Of a stretch of DNA of 64,000 nt, positions 51,180 to 63,500 are shown one piece after another (the first letter of the stretch is position 1; each line of letters begins with the position of its first letter). The DNA is taken from positions 186,001 to 250,000 of the forward strand of contig NZ_JAGSNF010000004.1 in assembly GCF_018139485.1 (NCBI RefSeq), in the 5' to 3' direction. The position numbers and the translations under genes were made by a program. The stretch is from Phycicoccus avicenniae (GTDB lineage: Bacteria; Actinomycetota; Actinomycetes; Actinomycetales; Dermatophilaceae). The notes below the pieces were generated by a model that was not told where the DNA came from, searched no databases, and worked only from the letters and a program-made list of their open reading frames with translations.

Positions 51180-52571
51180 TCAGCGGTAGACCGGCTGCGC
51201 CTGCGGGTTGAGCTCCTCGAGCGTCACCTTCTTCGCCTGCTTGAGGCTGGGCTCGGTGATGTCGAGGACGTCGAAGCCCTTCTGGATGTCGGAGCTGAAG
51301 ACGTGGCCGTTGTAGTAGTACGCCGACCACGTGCCACCGACGGTCGCCGGGGCGAGCGGACCGCGCTCGAACCACCCGAGCTCACGCGGCTTCTTGGCGT
51401 TCGTGAAGTCCCAGAGCGAGACCCCGCCCTGGTACCAGGACTGCACCATGACGTCCCGCCCGTTGACGGGCACGATCGAGCCGTTGTGGGCGACGCAGTT
51501 CTCGCTGTCGTCCTGGTGGCGCGGGATCTTGAAGTACGACGCGAAGGTTAGCTCGTTGTCCTTGCTCAGCGTGTAGATGGCGTTGGCGCCCCGCGTCGGG
51601 CCGATGTCGGCGTTGCACGTCGCCGCGCCGCCACCGCCGAGCTCGTCGGTGAAGACGACCTTGGTGCCCTTCTGGTTGAACGTCGCCGAGTGCCAGAACG
51701 CGAAGTTCTCGGTGTCCTGGACCCGCTCGACGACGACCGGGTTCACCGGGTCCGAGATGTCCATGATGATGCCGTCACCCATGCAGGCCCCGGCGGCGAT
51801 GTCCCGCGACGGGAAGGTCGTGATGTCGTGGCAGCCGCTCGTCGCGGAGTAGCCGTGCCCCTCGGAGTCCGTGCCGCCGGGGTTGCCGCCGTCGGGGAAG
51901 AGGTTCGGGACGTTGACGACGGCCGCGGACGCCGGGTCGGCCTTGGGGACCTCGACGATCGAGATGCTGTCGTGGGGGGTCGTGCAGTCCGGGTAGCTGT
52001 CCCGGGGGCCGTAGCTCGAGACGTAGACGTAGTCCGAGTCCTCACCGGGCACGAGCGAGTTCGTGTGCGAGCCGCAGTCCGTCTCGACGGCGGTGACGTA
52101 GGCGGGGGCGGTCGGGTCGGAGACGTCGAAGACCTTGATGCCCTCCCACGAGTCCTTCACCGTCGCCGACTGCGTCGTCGAGGAGCACGAGTCGTCCGAG
52201 CGCGAGCTGTCCGTCGACAGGTAGAGCAGGTCGCCGGAGACCGTCACGTCGTTCTGCGACCCCGGGCAGTTGACCTGGCTCAGGGTCTGCGGGTCCGAGG
52301 GGTCGGAGATGTCGTAGATGACGAAGCCCTGGTAGTTGCCGACGTACGCCCGGTCCCCCTGGAAGGCGATGTCGGTGCCGAACTGACCGACGAACGGACC
52401 GGTGTGCGGCACGTTGGCCAGGTGCTCGATGTTCGCGCTGCGCCCGACCTGGTCCGGCGCGAGGTCGGTGCCGGACAGCCCGACCCCGTCCCCGGCGGAG
52501 GCCGCGCTCACCCCGCCCCCGAGCACGAGCGCCGCTCCGGCCACGGTGGCGGCGAGACGGAACCGTCGCAT
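51180..52571 (-). CDS. secreted LVIVD-repeat beta-propeller protein
   Basis: 463 residues; ATG 52571 with GGAGAGGGAG upstream. Signal peptide LAATVAGAALVLGGGVSAASA. LVIVD-type propeller blades are evident: GFVIYDISDPSDPQTL, GIKVFDVSDPTAPAYV, GIIMDISDPVNPVVV, VSLWDFTNAKKPREL and GFDVLDITEPSLKQ. Several Cys and His residues (CGSHTNSL, SGCHDITTF) suggest disulfides or metal binding. The protein is extracellular; the substrate is unknown. It is divergent from the DUF305 lipoprotein, with a 175-nt shared promoter region. Confidence 0.9.
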   Translation of the reverse strand: MRRFRLAATVAGAALVLGGGVSAASAGDGVGLSGTDLAPDQVGRSANIEHLANVPHTGPFVGQFGTDIAFQGDRAYVGNYQGFVIYDISDPSDPQTLSQVNCPGSQNDVTVSGDLLYLSTDSSRSDDSCSSTTQSATVKDSWEGIKVFDVSDPTAPAYVTAVETDCGSHTNSLVPGEDSDYVYVSSYGPRDSYPDCTTPHDSISIVEVPKADPASAAVVNVPNLFPDGGNPGGTDSEGHGYSATSGCHDITTFPSRDIAAGACMGDGIIMDISDPVNPVVVERVQDTENFAFWHSATFNQKGTKVVFTDELGGGGAATCNADIGPTRGANAIYTLSKDNELTFASYFKIPRHQDDSENCVAHNGSIVPVNGRDVMVQSWYQGGVSLWDFTNAKKPRELGWFERGPLAPATVGGTWSAYYYNGHVFSSDIQKGFDVLDITEPSLKQAKKVTLEELNPQAQPVYR

Positions 52572-52746
52572 GTCCACTCCCTCTCCTCGTCGGCCGGCGC
52601 CAGGTGGTGGTGCCGGTCCGGTGGTCGCCCCACTGTGCCGTCGCCAGGGCCACCGGTCGGTCTGGCGTGGGTAAAGACTCGGCAAGGGAGTCGCCGGGGT
52701 CGCCCCGGGCCCCCCGTCCTGCCCGCCACCGACCTACAGTGACGCG

Positions 52747-53433
52747 ATGCGCCCGTCCCGACCCTCCCTGGCGCCGGCCCGCGCCGCGGTCGTCGGCGTC
52801 CTGCTCGCCGCCCTCGCCGCCGGCTGCTCCGGCGACCCGGTCGCCACCCCGGAGCCCAACCCCGGCAGCGTGCCCGTGCTCCAGCCGGGACGCCCCGGCG
52901 AGCCGAACGCCACGCTCAGCGGGCCGGGGGCGACCTCGGTACCGGTCCCGACCGCCTCGAGCGAGGACGCGCGGTTCCTCCAGGAGATGATCGCCCACCA
53001 CGCCCAGGCCATCGTCATGGTCGAGAGCGTCGGCGACCGGTTCGGCGACGACCGGGTCGCGAGCCTCGCCTCCCGGATCCGGGACGAGCAGGGGCCGGAG
53101 ATCGAGGCGATGGCGACGTGGCTGCGCGGCCACGGCGAGGACGTCCCCCCCGAGGCGACGAACCCGCGGCTGTCGGACCACTCCTCGCACGCGGGGATGC
53201 CCGGCATGGCGTCCCGGGCCGAGCTGACCCGGCTGTCGGGTCTGTCCGGGGCCGAGGCGGACACCTTCTTCCTCGCGATGATGATCCGCCACCACGAGGG
53301 TGCGCTGACGATGGTCGACGAGCACGCCGAGGCCGCGGCGGACGAGCGCGTCCAGGAGATCTCGGCCGACATCGCCGTCGTCCAGACGAAGCAGATCGCC
53401 CAGATGCAGGAGATGCTCTCCGGGGGCTCCTGA
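52747..53433 (+). CDS. DUF305 lipoprotein
   Basis: 228 residues; ATG 52747, with TACAGT ending 6 nt upstream: probably leaderless. Lipobox LAAGC. After a Pro-rich spacer come two DUF305 helical bundles with the characteristic His pairs: MIAHHAQAIVMVE and MMIRHHEGALTMVDEH; an HSSHAGMPGM stretch between them is Met/His-rich. DUF305 proteins have a ferritin-like helical fold and often sit near copper or redox genes, so metal binding is plausible, but not shown. Confidence 0.92.
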   Translation: MRPSRPSLAPARAAVVGVLLAALAAGCSGDPVATPEPNPGSVPVLQPGRPGEPNATLSGPGATSVPVPTASSEDARFLQEMIAHHAQAIVMVESVGDRFGDDRVASLASRIRDEQGPEIEAMATWLRGHGEDVPPEATNPRLSDHSSHAGMPGMASRAELTRLSGLSGAEADTFFLAMMIRHHEGALTMVDEHAEAAADERVQEISADIAVVQTKQIAQMQEMLSGGS

Positions 53434-53467
53434 CCCGGGGCGGTCCCCGGCGCGGCAGGATGCCCCC

Positions 53468-54295
53468 ATGCCCGAGGGACACACCCTGGCCGCGCTCGCC
53501 CGCGACCTCCACGCCGCCTTCGCCGGGACGACCCCGACGGTGACGAGCCCCCAGGGGCGCTTCGCGCAGGGCGCGGCCCGCGTCAGCGGACGGCCCTTCG
53601 TCGGCGCGACCTCCCGGGGCAAGCACCTCCTCCTCGAGTTCGGGGACGAGCAGTGGGTCCACGTCCACCTCGGCCTCATCGGGACCTTCACCGTCGACGC
53701 GGGTGACTGGACCGCCGAGGCGCCGGTCACCGGGGCCGTCCGGATGCGGCTCGCCACCCCCGAGCACGTCGCGGACCTGCGCGGCCCGATCGTGTGCAGC
53801 GTGCTCACCCCCGAGGAGGTCGCTGCGGTCCTCGCGCGGCTCGGACCCGACCCGCTCCGGCCCGACGCCGACCCGGAGCGTGCGTGGCAGCGGATCCACC
53901 GCTCCGGGCGCAGCGTCGCCGAGCTGCTCATGGACCAGGCCGTGCTCGCCGGGGTCGGCAACGTCTACCGGTGCGAGGTGCTCTGGCGGCACCGCCTCTC
54001 GCCGACGACCGCGGGCCGCGACCTACGGCCGGCCTCGTGGAGCCTGGTGTGGGACGACCTCGTCCGGCTCATGCCGCTCGGGGTCGCGACAGGACGGATC
54101 GTCACCGTCGAGGAGCAGGTGCTCGAGGTCGAGGCGGCGCTCGGACGCGGCGAGCGGCCGCGGCTCACGCGGCGGACCTCCTCGGTCTACAAGCGGGAGG
54201 GGCTCCCGTGCGAGCGGTGCGGGTCCCGCATCCGTGCCCGGCTCGTCGCCGGGCGCACGCTCTACTGGTGCGGCCGCTGCCAGCGGCGACGGTGA
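53468..54295 (+). CDS. Fpg/Nei family DNA glycosylase (Nei2-like)
   Basis: 275 residues; ATG 53468, with CAGGAT ending 6 nt upstream: probably leaderless. The start MPEGHTLAAL gives the catalytic Pro2-Glu3 of the bifunctional glycosylase/lyases, with Lys in SRGKHLLLEF, H2TH motif QAVLAGVGNVYRCEVLW, and a C-terminal zinc finger (CERCGSRIRARL...YWCGRCQ). MPEGHT and the LRP segment point to the endonuclease VIII (Nei2) branch, which removes oxidised pyrimidines. It ends at a small hairpin. Confidence 0.93.
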   Translation: MPEGHTLAALARDLHAAFAGTTPTVTSPQGRFAQGAARVSGRPFVGATSRGKHLLLEFGDEQWVHVHLGLIGTFTVDAGDWTAEAPVTGAVRMRLATPEHVADLRGPIVCSVLTPEEVAAVLARLGPDPLRPDADPERAWQRIHRSGRSVAELLMDQAVLAGVGNVYRCEVLWRHRLSPTTAGRDLRPASWSLVWDDLVRLMPLGVATGRIVTVEEQVLEVEAALGRGERPRLTRRTSSVYKREGLPCERCGSRIRARLVAGRTLYWCGRCQRRR

Positions 54296-54311
54296 GTCCG
54301 GGTCGTCCGTT

Positions 54312-54333
54312 CGGCCGAGGCGTCCCTCGGCCG
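54312..54333 (+). terminator. hairpin after the Fpg/Nei gene
   Basis: A 9-bp perfect stem CGGCCGAGG / CCTCGGCCG with the loop CGTC, 16 nt after the stop. No T tract. The rest of the 210-nt gap holds TAGGCT (54413-54418), a possible -10 for the adhesin gene. Confidence 0.65.
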
Positions 54334-54505
54334 TCCGGTCAGGCTCGACGAGGTGGCCTGGGATTTCCTCCCGCGGAACGGCGCTGGGGATGCGGACCGG
54401 CCGATGTCTTCCTAGGCTGTGACCGCTCTCAGGAGCATTCACCCTGCTCACAGGTGACATCCAGCACGTGTTGCCGCTCCCGAACCCCCTGCATCAGGAG
54501 CCCCG

Positions 54506-57500
54506 GTGGACTCGCATCCTCCTCGACCCATGTCCGTGCGCCGCTTCCTCGGCGCCCTGCTCGCCGCGACGCTCACCGTCGTCGCGCCGGCGGGTGTCGC
54601 CGTGGCGTACGAACGACCGACCGTCGCCTTCTCCGGCGGCACGGCCACGATGCCCGGGTCGGGGCTGGCCCAGACGTGGACCGCGACCGGACAGTCGGCC
54701 CTGAGCACGACCTTCACCACCGTCGACTCGCGGGACGTCGTCGGGCAGTACTCCCCGAGTCTCGACGGCTCCACGCCCACGCAGTCGGTGACGACGTCGA
54801 TGGCGGGCTGTCCCGTGAGCGGCGGCTGCACGAACCGGGGCACACTGTCCGTCGCGTTCGCGCAGCCGGTGACGGATCCCGTGATCCACGTGGCGGGCCT
54901 CGGCGGCTTCACCAGCTCGGGCACCAACGCGTCCGCCTTCCACGCGGTCCTCACGGCGACCACCCCGGGGGTCACGCTGACCCGGGTCGGCTCGAGCACG
55001 AACCTCCAGGTGACGAACGCCGGACGGACGGTCACCACGGTCAACGACTCGACGTCCGTCAACTGTGGCAGCACGGCCAACGGCGCCGCCGCGGTGGCGG
55101 GGTGCGGCTCGGTCCGGGTCAACGGGACGGTGACGACGCTCGAGTTCGCCGTCACCGGCGCCGCCGCCGTCACCTCCGGCACCGGTTTCGTGAGCAGCAC
55201 CGCGGGGGACGCGTTCTTCGTCGTGGCGACGACCGGTGAGGACTTCGGCGACGGCCCGGCCTCCTACGACGGGTCGGACGCCGCCCGCGCGGCGGTGAGC
55301 GACGTCCGCCTCGGGACGCAGGTCACGGCGGACAACACGAACACCGCGAACTCCGCCACGAGCCCGCTCGCCTCCGCGAGCGCGACGAACGACTCCGGCG
55401 ACGACGGCGTGACGATGGCGCCGATCACCCGCACCCAGACGTCCTACTCGCGCACGGTGGCGATCTCCGGCGCGAGCAAGGCGGGACAGGTCTGCGGGTG
55501 GATCGACCTCGACCGCAACGGGGTCTACTCGGCCGGCGAGCGGGCCTGTGCGCCGGTGTCCGCCGGTCAGACCTCCGCGACCCTCACGTGGTCCGGGCTG
55601 TCCGGCCTCTCGGCGGGCACGAGCTACGCGCGCTTCCGGGTCGGCTACACCGACGCCACCGCCTCGCCCCGCGGCGCCTCCCCCGCCGGCGAGGTCGAGG
55701 ACCACACCGTCCAGATCGTCCAGCCCGCCCCGCCGACCGCGCGGCCGGACACGGCGAGCACCGCCCAGAACACCGACGTGACGCTCGACCCGGTCGTCAA
55801 CGACGCGGCCGACCCGACGCTCACCCTCGTCCGCTCGAGCGTCCGTCTGCTCGACCCCGCGGACGGCCAGTACAAGACGTCCGTGACGGTCCCCGGGCAG
55901 GGGACGTACACCGTGGACACGGCGACGGGACGGGTCACCTTCGACCCGCTGCCCTCGTACACCGGGACGAGCACGGTCACCTACCGCGTCACCGACTCCG
56001 ACGGCGGCACCGCGACCTCGACGATCGCCACGACGGTCACCGCCGTGACGCCGGTCCTGCAGAACGACACGCGCACGACCCCCTACGACACGACCACGAC
56101 CGTCGGCGTGCTCGGCAACGACGCCCCCGGCGCGGCGAGCGCACCGCTGGACCCCACGACCGTCGTCCTGCGCGACCCCGCGACCGGCGCCTTCGGGCGG
56201 ACCCTCACCGTCCCCCGGGAGGGCACCTACACGGTCTCCCCGACGACCGGTGCGGTGACCTTCGACCCGCTGCCGACGTTCTTCGGGACCGCGACCCCGG
56301 TGACCTACCGGGTGACGGACGCCAACGGGACGACCGCGACGGCGACCCTCACGGTGACCGTGACCGAGCCCGGTGACACGGTCGTCCGCCCGGACACCGC
56401 GGAGACCGTCCAGGACGAGCCGGTGACCCTGTCGCCGCTCGAGAACGACACGACGACGGCCGGGGTCTCCCTCGTCCCGTCCTCGATCCGCCTGCTCGAC
56501 GCCGGCGGCGACCCCGTCATCACGCTCACCGTCCCCGGTGAGGGCGTGTACACCCTCGACCCGGCGACCGGGGTGGTCGCCTTCGACCCCGAGCCCGGCT
56601 TCACCGGCGAGGCGACGCGCGTCGGGTACCAGGTCCGCGACACCGCGGGCCGCACGGAGTCCTCGACGATCACCGTGACCGTCACGCCCGTCACGCCGCT
56701 CGCCCGTCCGGACTCGGCGACGACCCCCTACCTCACCCCCGTGACCGTGCCGCTCCTCGGCAACGACGCCGCGGGCGACCCCACCGCGCCGCTCGTCCTC
56801 GGCTCCGTCGAGATCCAGGACCCCGACTCGGGCGACTGGGTCACCGAGCTGACCGTGGACGGTGTCGGCACGTACACCGTCCAGGGGGACGGCTCCGTCG
56901 CGTTCGTCCCGGCGGAGGGCTTCGAGGGGACGACGGACCCCGTGGCCTACCGGGTCGCCGACGACAACGGCACCCTTGCGGAGTCGACCGTCACGGTCAC
57001 CGTCGGCGCGGCCCCCGACGCGACCGACGACGAGGGCGCGACGATCCAGGACGAGCCGGTGACGGTCCCCGTCCTCGACAACGACGAGGCCGGCACCGAC
57101 GCCACCCTCGACCCCGCGAGCGTCGTGCTCTACGACCCGGTCGCCGAGGCGTACGCCGACACCGTGACCGTCGAGGGCGTCGGGACCTGGACGGTCGACC
57201 CCGCCACCGGTGACGTCACCTTCGACCCGGAGCCGCAGTACACGGGGACCGCCTCGATCGGCTACCGGGTCACCGACAGCGACGGCAACACCGCCACCGC
57301 GAGCGTCTCCGTCGTCGTGGACCCGGTGGTGCCCGTCGCGACCCCCGACACCCGCACGACCCCGTACGAGACCCCCGTCGTCGTCCCGGTCCTCGGGAAC
57401 GACGCCGCCGGCGACCCGAGCGCCCCGCTCGTCCCCGGCTCGGTCGAGATCCAGGACCCGGACACCGGCGCCTGGGTCACCGAGCTCGTGGTCGACGGAC

Positions 57501-60500
57501 AGGGCACCTACACCGTCGACCCCGACACCGGGGCGGTCCGCTTCGTCCCCGCCCAGGGCTTCACCGGCGCCGCGACGGAGCTCGCGTACCGGCTGCTCGA
57601 CGACAACGGCACCCGTGCCGCCTCCACGCTCCAGGTCACCGTGGCGACCCCCGACGTCCCCGTCGCGTCCCCGGACACCCGCACGACGGTGCAGGACGAG
57701 CCGGTGACGCTCGCCCCGCTGGCGAACGACACCTCCGACCCGCGCGCGCCCTTCCAGCCGGGCACGCTGCAGCTGCTCGACCCGTCGGACACGACGTACA
57801 AGGACACCGTGACCGTCGCCGGCGTCGGCACCTGGACGGTGTCGGCCGGCCGGGTCACCTTCGACCCCGAGCCGGACTACACCGGCGAGACGACGATCGC
57901 CTACCGCGCCCTCGACGAGGCCGGCCAGACCGCGGCGTCCACGATCACCGTCACCGTCACCCCGGTGACCCCCGTCGCGAGGCCGGACACCGCGACGACC
58001 CCGTACCTCACGCCGGTGGCCGTGCCGCTGCTCGCGAACGACGAGCCCGGCGACCCGTCGGCCCCCCTCGTCGTCGGCTCCGTGGAGATCCAGGACCCGG
58101 AGACCGAGGAGTGGAGCACGAGCGTCACGACCGACGAGGGCGTGTGGACCGTCGACGACGCCACCGGCGCGGTGATGTTCGAGCCCGCCGACGGCTTCGA
58201 GGGTCCGACGACCCCGCTGGCCTACCGGGTCGCCGACGACAACGGCACCCTCGCCGAGTCCACCGTCACCGTGACCGTCGGCGACGCCCCGGAGGCGAGC
58301 GACGACGCGGCGACGACGATCCAGGACGAGCCGGTCACCGTCCCCGTCCTCGACAACGACGACCCCGGCACCGGCGCCTCGCTCGTCCCGAGCAGTGTCG
58401 TGCTCCTCGACCCCGACACCGGGGAGCCGGCCGGCGGTGAGCTCGTCGTCGCCGGCGTCGGACGGTGGACGGTCGACGCCTCGAACGGTGTCCTCACCTT
58501 CGACCCGGAGCCGCAGTACCTCGGCACCGCCGAGATCGACTACCGCGTCACGGACTCCGACGGCAACACCACGTCGGCCACCGCACGCGTCGAGGTCACG
58601 CCCGTCACGCCGACCGCGAACCCCGACACCACGACGACCGGGTACCAGCAGCCCGTCACGGTCCCCGTCCTCGCCAACGACGAGGCCGGCGACCCGACCG
58701 CCCCGCTCGTGCCGGGGTCGGTCGAGCTGCGGGACCCCGACTCCGGCGACTGGGTCACGGAGGTCGTCGTGGCCGGCGAGGGCACCTACACCGTCACCGA
58801 CGGCGGTGCCGTGGACTTCGTCCCGGACCCGGACTTCCTCGGGGCGGGCACCCAGCTCACCTACCGGGTCGCCGACGGCAACGGCACGCTGACGCAGTCG
58901 ACCCTCCGGGTCACGGTGAGCGACCCCGACGCCCCCGTCGCGGACCCCGACTTCGCCGAAACCCTCCAGGGGGTCCCGGTCACCGTCACCCCGCTCGACA
59001 ACGACGCGGCGGACCCGCGCACCGCGCTCGACGTCGCGACGCTCGCGCTGCTCGGGCCGGACGGCGAGCCCACCGACACCGTCACGGTCGACGGCGTCGG
59101 CACCTGGACCGTCGACGGCGGCGGTGAGGTCACCTTCACGCCGGAGCCCGGCTTCGTCGGCGACGCGAGCGTCGGCTACCGCGTCGAGGACGCGACCGGC
59201 CAGGAGGCGACGTCGGAGATCACCGTGACCGTCGCCCCCGTGACGCCGGTCGCCGCGCCGGACACCGAGCGCACCGACGCCTTCGTCCCGGTGACGATCG
59301 ACGTCCTCGCCAACGACGCGGCCGGCGACCCGAGCGCCCTGCTGGACCCCGCGAGCGTCGAGCTGTTCGACGAGTCCACGGACACGTGGGTCACCACCCT
59401 CACGACGTCCGAGGGCACGTGGACCGTCGGCGGCGACGGGCAGGTCGAGTTCGTCCCCGCGGACGACTTCACGTTCGGCACGACCGCGCCGGTGACCTAC
59501 CGGGTGGCCGACGGGAACGGGACCTTCGCGACGTCGACGATCACCGTGGACGTCGACCCGGTGCCCACGGTCGAGGACGACACGGTGAGCACGCCGCAGG
59601 GCGTCCCCGCCCGGGTCGAGGTCCTCGCGAACGACACCCCGGGCAACGGCCAGCCCTTCGTCTCGCCGGCGGTCGCCCTCCTGGACCCGCTGACGGGCGA
59701 GTACGTCGACGAGGTGACGGTGGCCGGTGTCGGCACGTGGACCGTCGAGCCGGACGACGCCGTGGTCTTCACCCCCGAGCCCGGGTACCGCGGGCCGGCG
59801 GCGATCGGCTACCGGGTGACGAACTCCGTCGGCAACACCGCCAACGGCACCGTCACCGTGGACGTCGCCGCGGTCGAGCCGGACCTCACGCCGGACTCGG
59901 CGAGCACGCCCTACGAGACGCCCGTGGTCGTCCCGGTCCTCGGCAACGACGAGCCGGGCGACGCCGACGTCGCGATCGACCCGACGACGGTCCAGCTGCG
60001 CGACCCCGCGACCGGTGAGTGGGTCACGACCCTCACGACCCGCGCCGGGACGTGGACGGTCGACCCGGAGACCGGGGAGGTCGGGCTCCTCCCGGCCCAG
60101 GGGTTCACGGGCTCGACCCAGGCGATCGCCTACCGGGTCGCGGACGCCAACGGCACGTTCGCGTCGTCGACCGTCACGGTGCTCGTCGGGACCCCCGACG
60201 TCCCCGTCGCCGTGCCGGACCCCGCGACGACGATCCAGAACGTGCCGGTGACGGTCGACGTGCTGGACAACGACCAGGCGGACGACCGTGCGCCGCTGCA
60301 GCCCGGCACGGTCCGGCTGCTGGACGTGGCGGACGGCACCTTCAAGACCAGCGTCTCCGTCGCGGGCGTCGGGACGTGGACGGTCGACCCGGCGACCGGT
60401 GCCGCGACCTTCGACCCGGTCCCGACCTACACCGGCACCGCGGGCATCAGCTACCGCGTCGCCGACGAGGCCGGCCAGGTGACGACGTCCACCGTGTCCG

Positions 60501-63500
60501 TCACGGTCGACCCGGTGACGCCGGTCCTCGCGCCCGACACCGCCTCCACGCCGTTCGCGACCCCGGTCAACATCCCGGTCCTCGCAAACGACCTGCCGGG
60601 CGACCCGAGCGCCCCGCTGCGCCCGCAGACCGTCCAGCTGCGCGACCGCGTCACCGGTGAGTGGGTGACGACCTACGAGCCCGAGAGCGGGCTGTGGCGG
60701 GTCAACGTCGTCGACGGCTCGGTGACGGTCACGCCCGCCGAGGGCTACACCGGCCCCATCCCGGACATCACCTACCGGGTGGCCGACGCCAACGGCACCT
60801 TCGCCACGTCGACGATCACCGTGACCGTCGGCTCGCCCCCGCAGGCCGCCGACGACCCCGCCGAGACGCTCCAGGGCGTCCCGGTCTCCCTCGACCCGCT
60901 GGCCAACGACACCCCGGGCACGGACGCCTCCTTCGTGCCGCCGGTCGTGCGGCTCGTCGACCCGATGGACGGCGCGCAGAAGGCCTCCGTCACGGTCCCC
61001 GGCGTCGGCACGTGGTCCTTCGACCCCGAGACCGGCCTCGTGACGCTCGACCCGGTCCCGACCCTCGTCGGCGACGCGAGCATCGACTACGTCGTCGTCG
61101 ACTCCGACGGCAACGAGGCGTCGGCGACGATCACCGTCGCCGTGGGGGCGGTGACCCCCGTCGCGACGCCGGACACCGAGGACACGACCTACCTCACCCC
61201 GGTGCGGGTCGCCGTCCTCGACAACGACGAGCCGGGAGACGACAGCGCCCCGCTCGTGCCTGGGACCGTGCGGATCCAGGACCCGGGCACCGGTGCCTGG
61301 GTGACGTCGGTCTCCACCGACGAGGGCACGTGGACCGTCGACACCGCCACCGGCGAGGTCCTCCTCGCCCCGGCGGACGGCTTCTCCGGCGAGACGGCCC
61401 CGCTGGCCTACCGGGTCGCGGACACGAACGGGACGCGCACGGCGTCGACGGTCACGGTGACCGTCGGCACCCCGCCGGTGGCGGTCGACGACCGCGCCGA
61501 GACGATCCAGGACGAGCCGGTCACGATCGACCCGATCCTCGACGACGACCCCGGCTCGGGCACGACGTTCGACGCCGACAGCGTCGCCCTCGTCGACCCC
61601 GTGACCGGGCTGCCGACCGACGCGGTCGTCGTCGACGGCGTCGGGACGTGGAGTGTCGGGGACACCGGTCTCGTCACCTTCGACCCCGAGCCGGCGTACA
61701 CCGGGACCGCGACCCTGCGGTACTCCGTGACCGACGGTGCGGGGAACACCGCGACGGCGCTCCTCGAGGTCGAGGTCTCGCCCGTCGTGCCGGTCCTCAC
61801 TCCCGACACGGCGACGACGCCGTACCTCACCCCGGTCGTCGTCGACGTGCTCGACGACGACGAGCCCGGCGACCCGAGCGCGCCGCTCGTCCCGGCCGGA
61901 CTGCAGCTGCAGGACCCGGAGACGGGCGAGTGGGGCACGTCGGTCACGACCGGGGCGGGGACGTGGACGGTCGACGGCGACACCGGCGAGGTGACCTTCG
62001 AGCCCGCCGAGGACGTCGAGGGCCCGCAGGAGATCGCCTACCGCGTCCCCGACGACAACGGCACCTACGCCGCGTCCACCCTCACCGTCACGGTGGGTGT
62101 CGCCCCGGTCGCCCGGGACGACGAGGACACGACGATCCAGGACGAGCCGGTGACCTTCGACCCGCTCGTCAACGACGACCCGGGCACCGGAGCGGCGTTC
62201 GAGACCTCGACGCTCGCGCTCGTCGACCCGGCCGGCGGCACCGCACAGGTCGTCGTCGTCCCCGGTGTCGGGCTCTGGACCACCGAGAACGGCCTCGTGA
62301 CCTTCGACCCCGAGCCGCAGTTCCTCGGTGAGGCCGCGCTCGACTACGTCGTCGAGGACTCCGACGGGAACCCGGCGACGGCGACCATGGTCGTGACGGT
62401 CACCCCCGTGACGCCGACCGCCGAGCCGGACACCCGGTCCACGGCGTACGAGACGCCCGTGACGGTCGACGTGCTGACGAACGACACGGCCGGGGACGAC
62501 ACCGCCCCGCTCGTGCCCGGGTCCGTCGAGGTGCAGGACCCCGACACCGGGGCGTGGGTCACCGAGCTGACCGTCGACGGCGAGGGCACCTACGTCGTCG
62601 ACGTGGGCGCCGGCACGGTCGTCTTCACGCCCGCGGACGGCTTCACCGGTGTCGGCACCGAGATCGCCTACCGGGTGGCCGACGACAACGGCACGCTCGC
62701 CGCCTCGACCCTGCGGGTCGTCGTCGACCTGCCCGACCCGCCGACCGCGGCCGCCGACACGGCGACGACCGTGCAGGACGTGGCGGTGACCGTCGGGACC
62801 CTCGGCAACGACACCGCGGGACCGGGCTCGGCCCTGCTCCCCGCCACCGTCGAGCTGCTCGACCCCGCCGACACGACGTGGAAGGACGCGGTGACCGTCG
62901 ACGGCGTCGGCACGTGGACCGTGGACCCCGCGACGGGCGAGGTCACCTTCGACCCGGTCCCGACCTTCGTCGGCGACGCCGTCGTGGCCTACCGCGTCCA
63001 GGACGAGGTGGGCCAGACCGTGGCCTCGACGGTGACCGTCACCGTCGAGCCGGTGCGCCCCGTCGTCGTCGACGACACCGCGACGACACCCTTCGGGACG
63101 CCGGTCGAGGTCCCCGTCCTCGCCAACGACACCCCTGGGGACCCGAGCGCGCCGCTCGTCCCGGGCTCGGTCGAGATCCAGGACCCCGCGACCGGGGACT
63201 GGGTCGCGACGGTGACGACCGGTGAGGGCACGTGGACCGTCGACCCGGACACCGGCACGGTGACGTTCGAGCCGGCGGACGGCTTCTTCGGACCGTCGAC
63301 GCCGCTCGGCTACCGGGTCGCCGACGAGAACGGGACCCGGGCGGGCGGCACGGTCACCGTGACCGTCGGCGCCGCGCCGGTCGCCGCGGACGACTCCGGG
63401 TCGACGATCCAGGACGAGCCCGTGACGCTCGACTTGCTCGGGAACGACGTGCCGGGCACCGCCGCGGACCTCGTGCCGGGCAGCGTCCGGCTCCTCGACC

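Noticed and set aside
54468-54704. 78-codon plus-strand frame at the adhesin start
   Set aside because: It overlaps the signal peptide region of the adhesin in another frame; the adhesin frame has signal peptide, domains and repeats.
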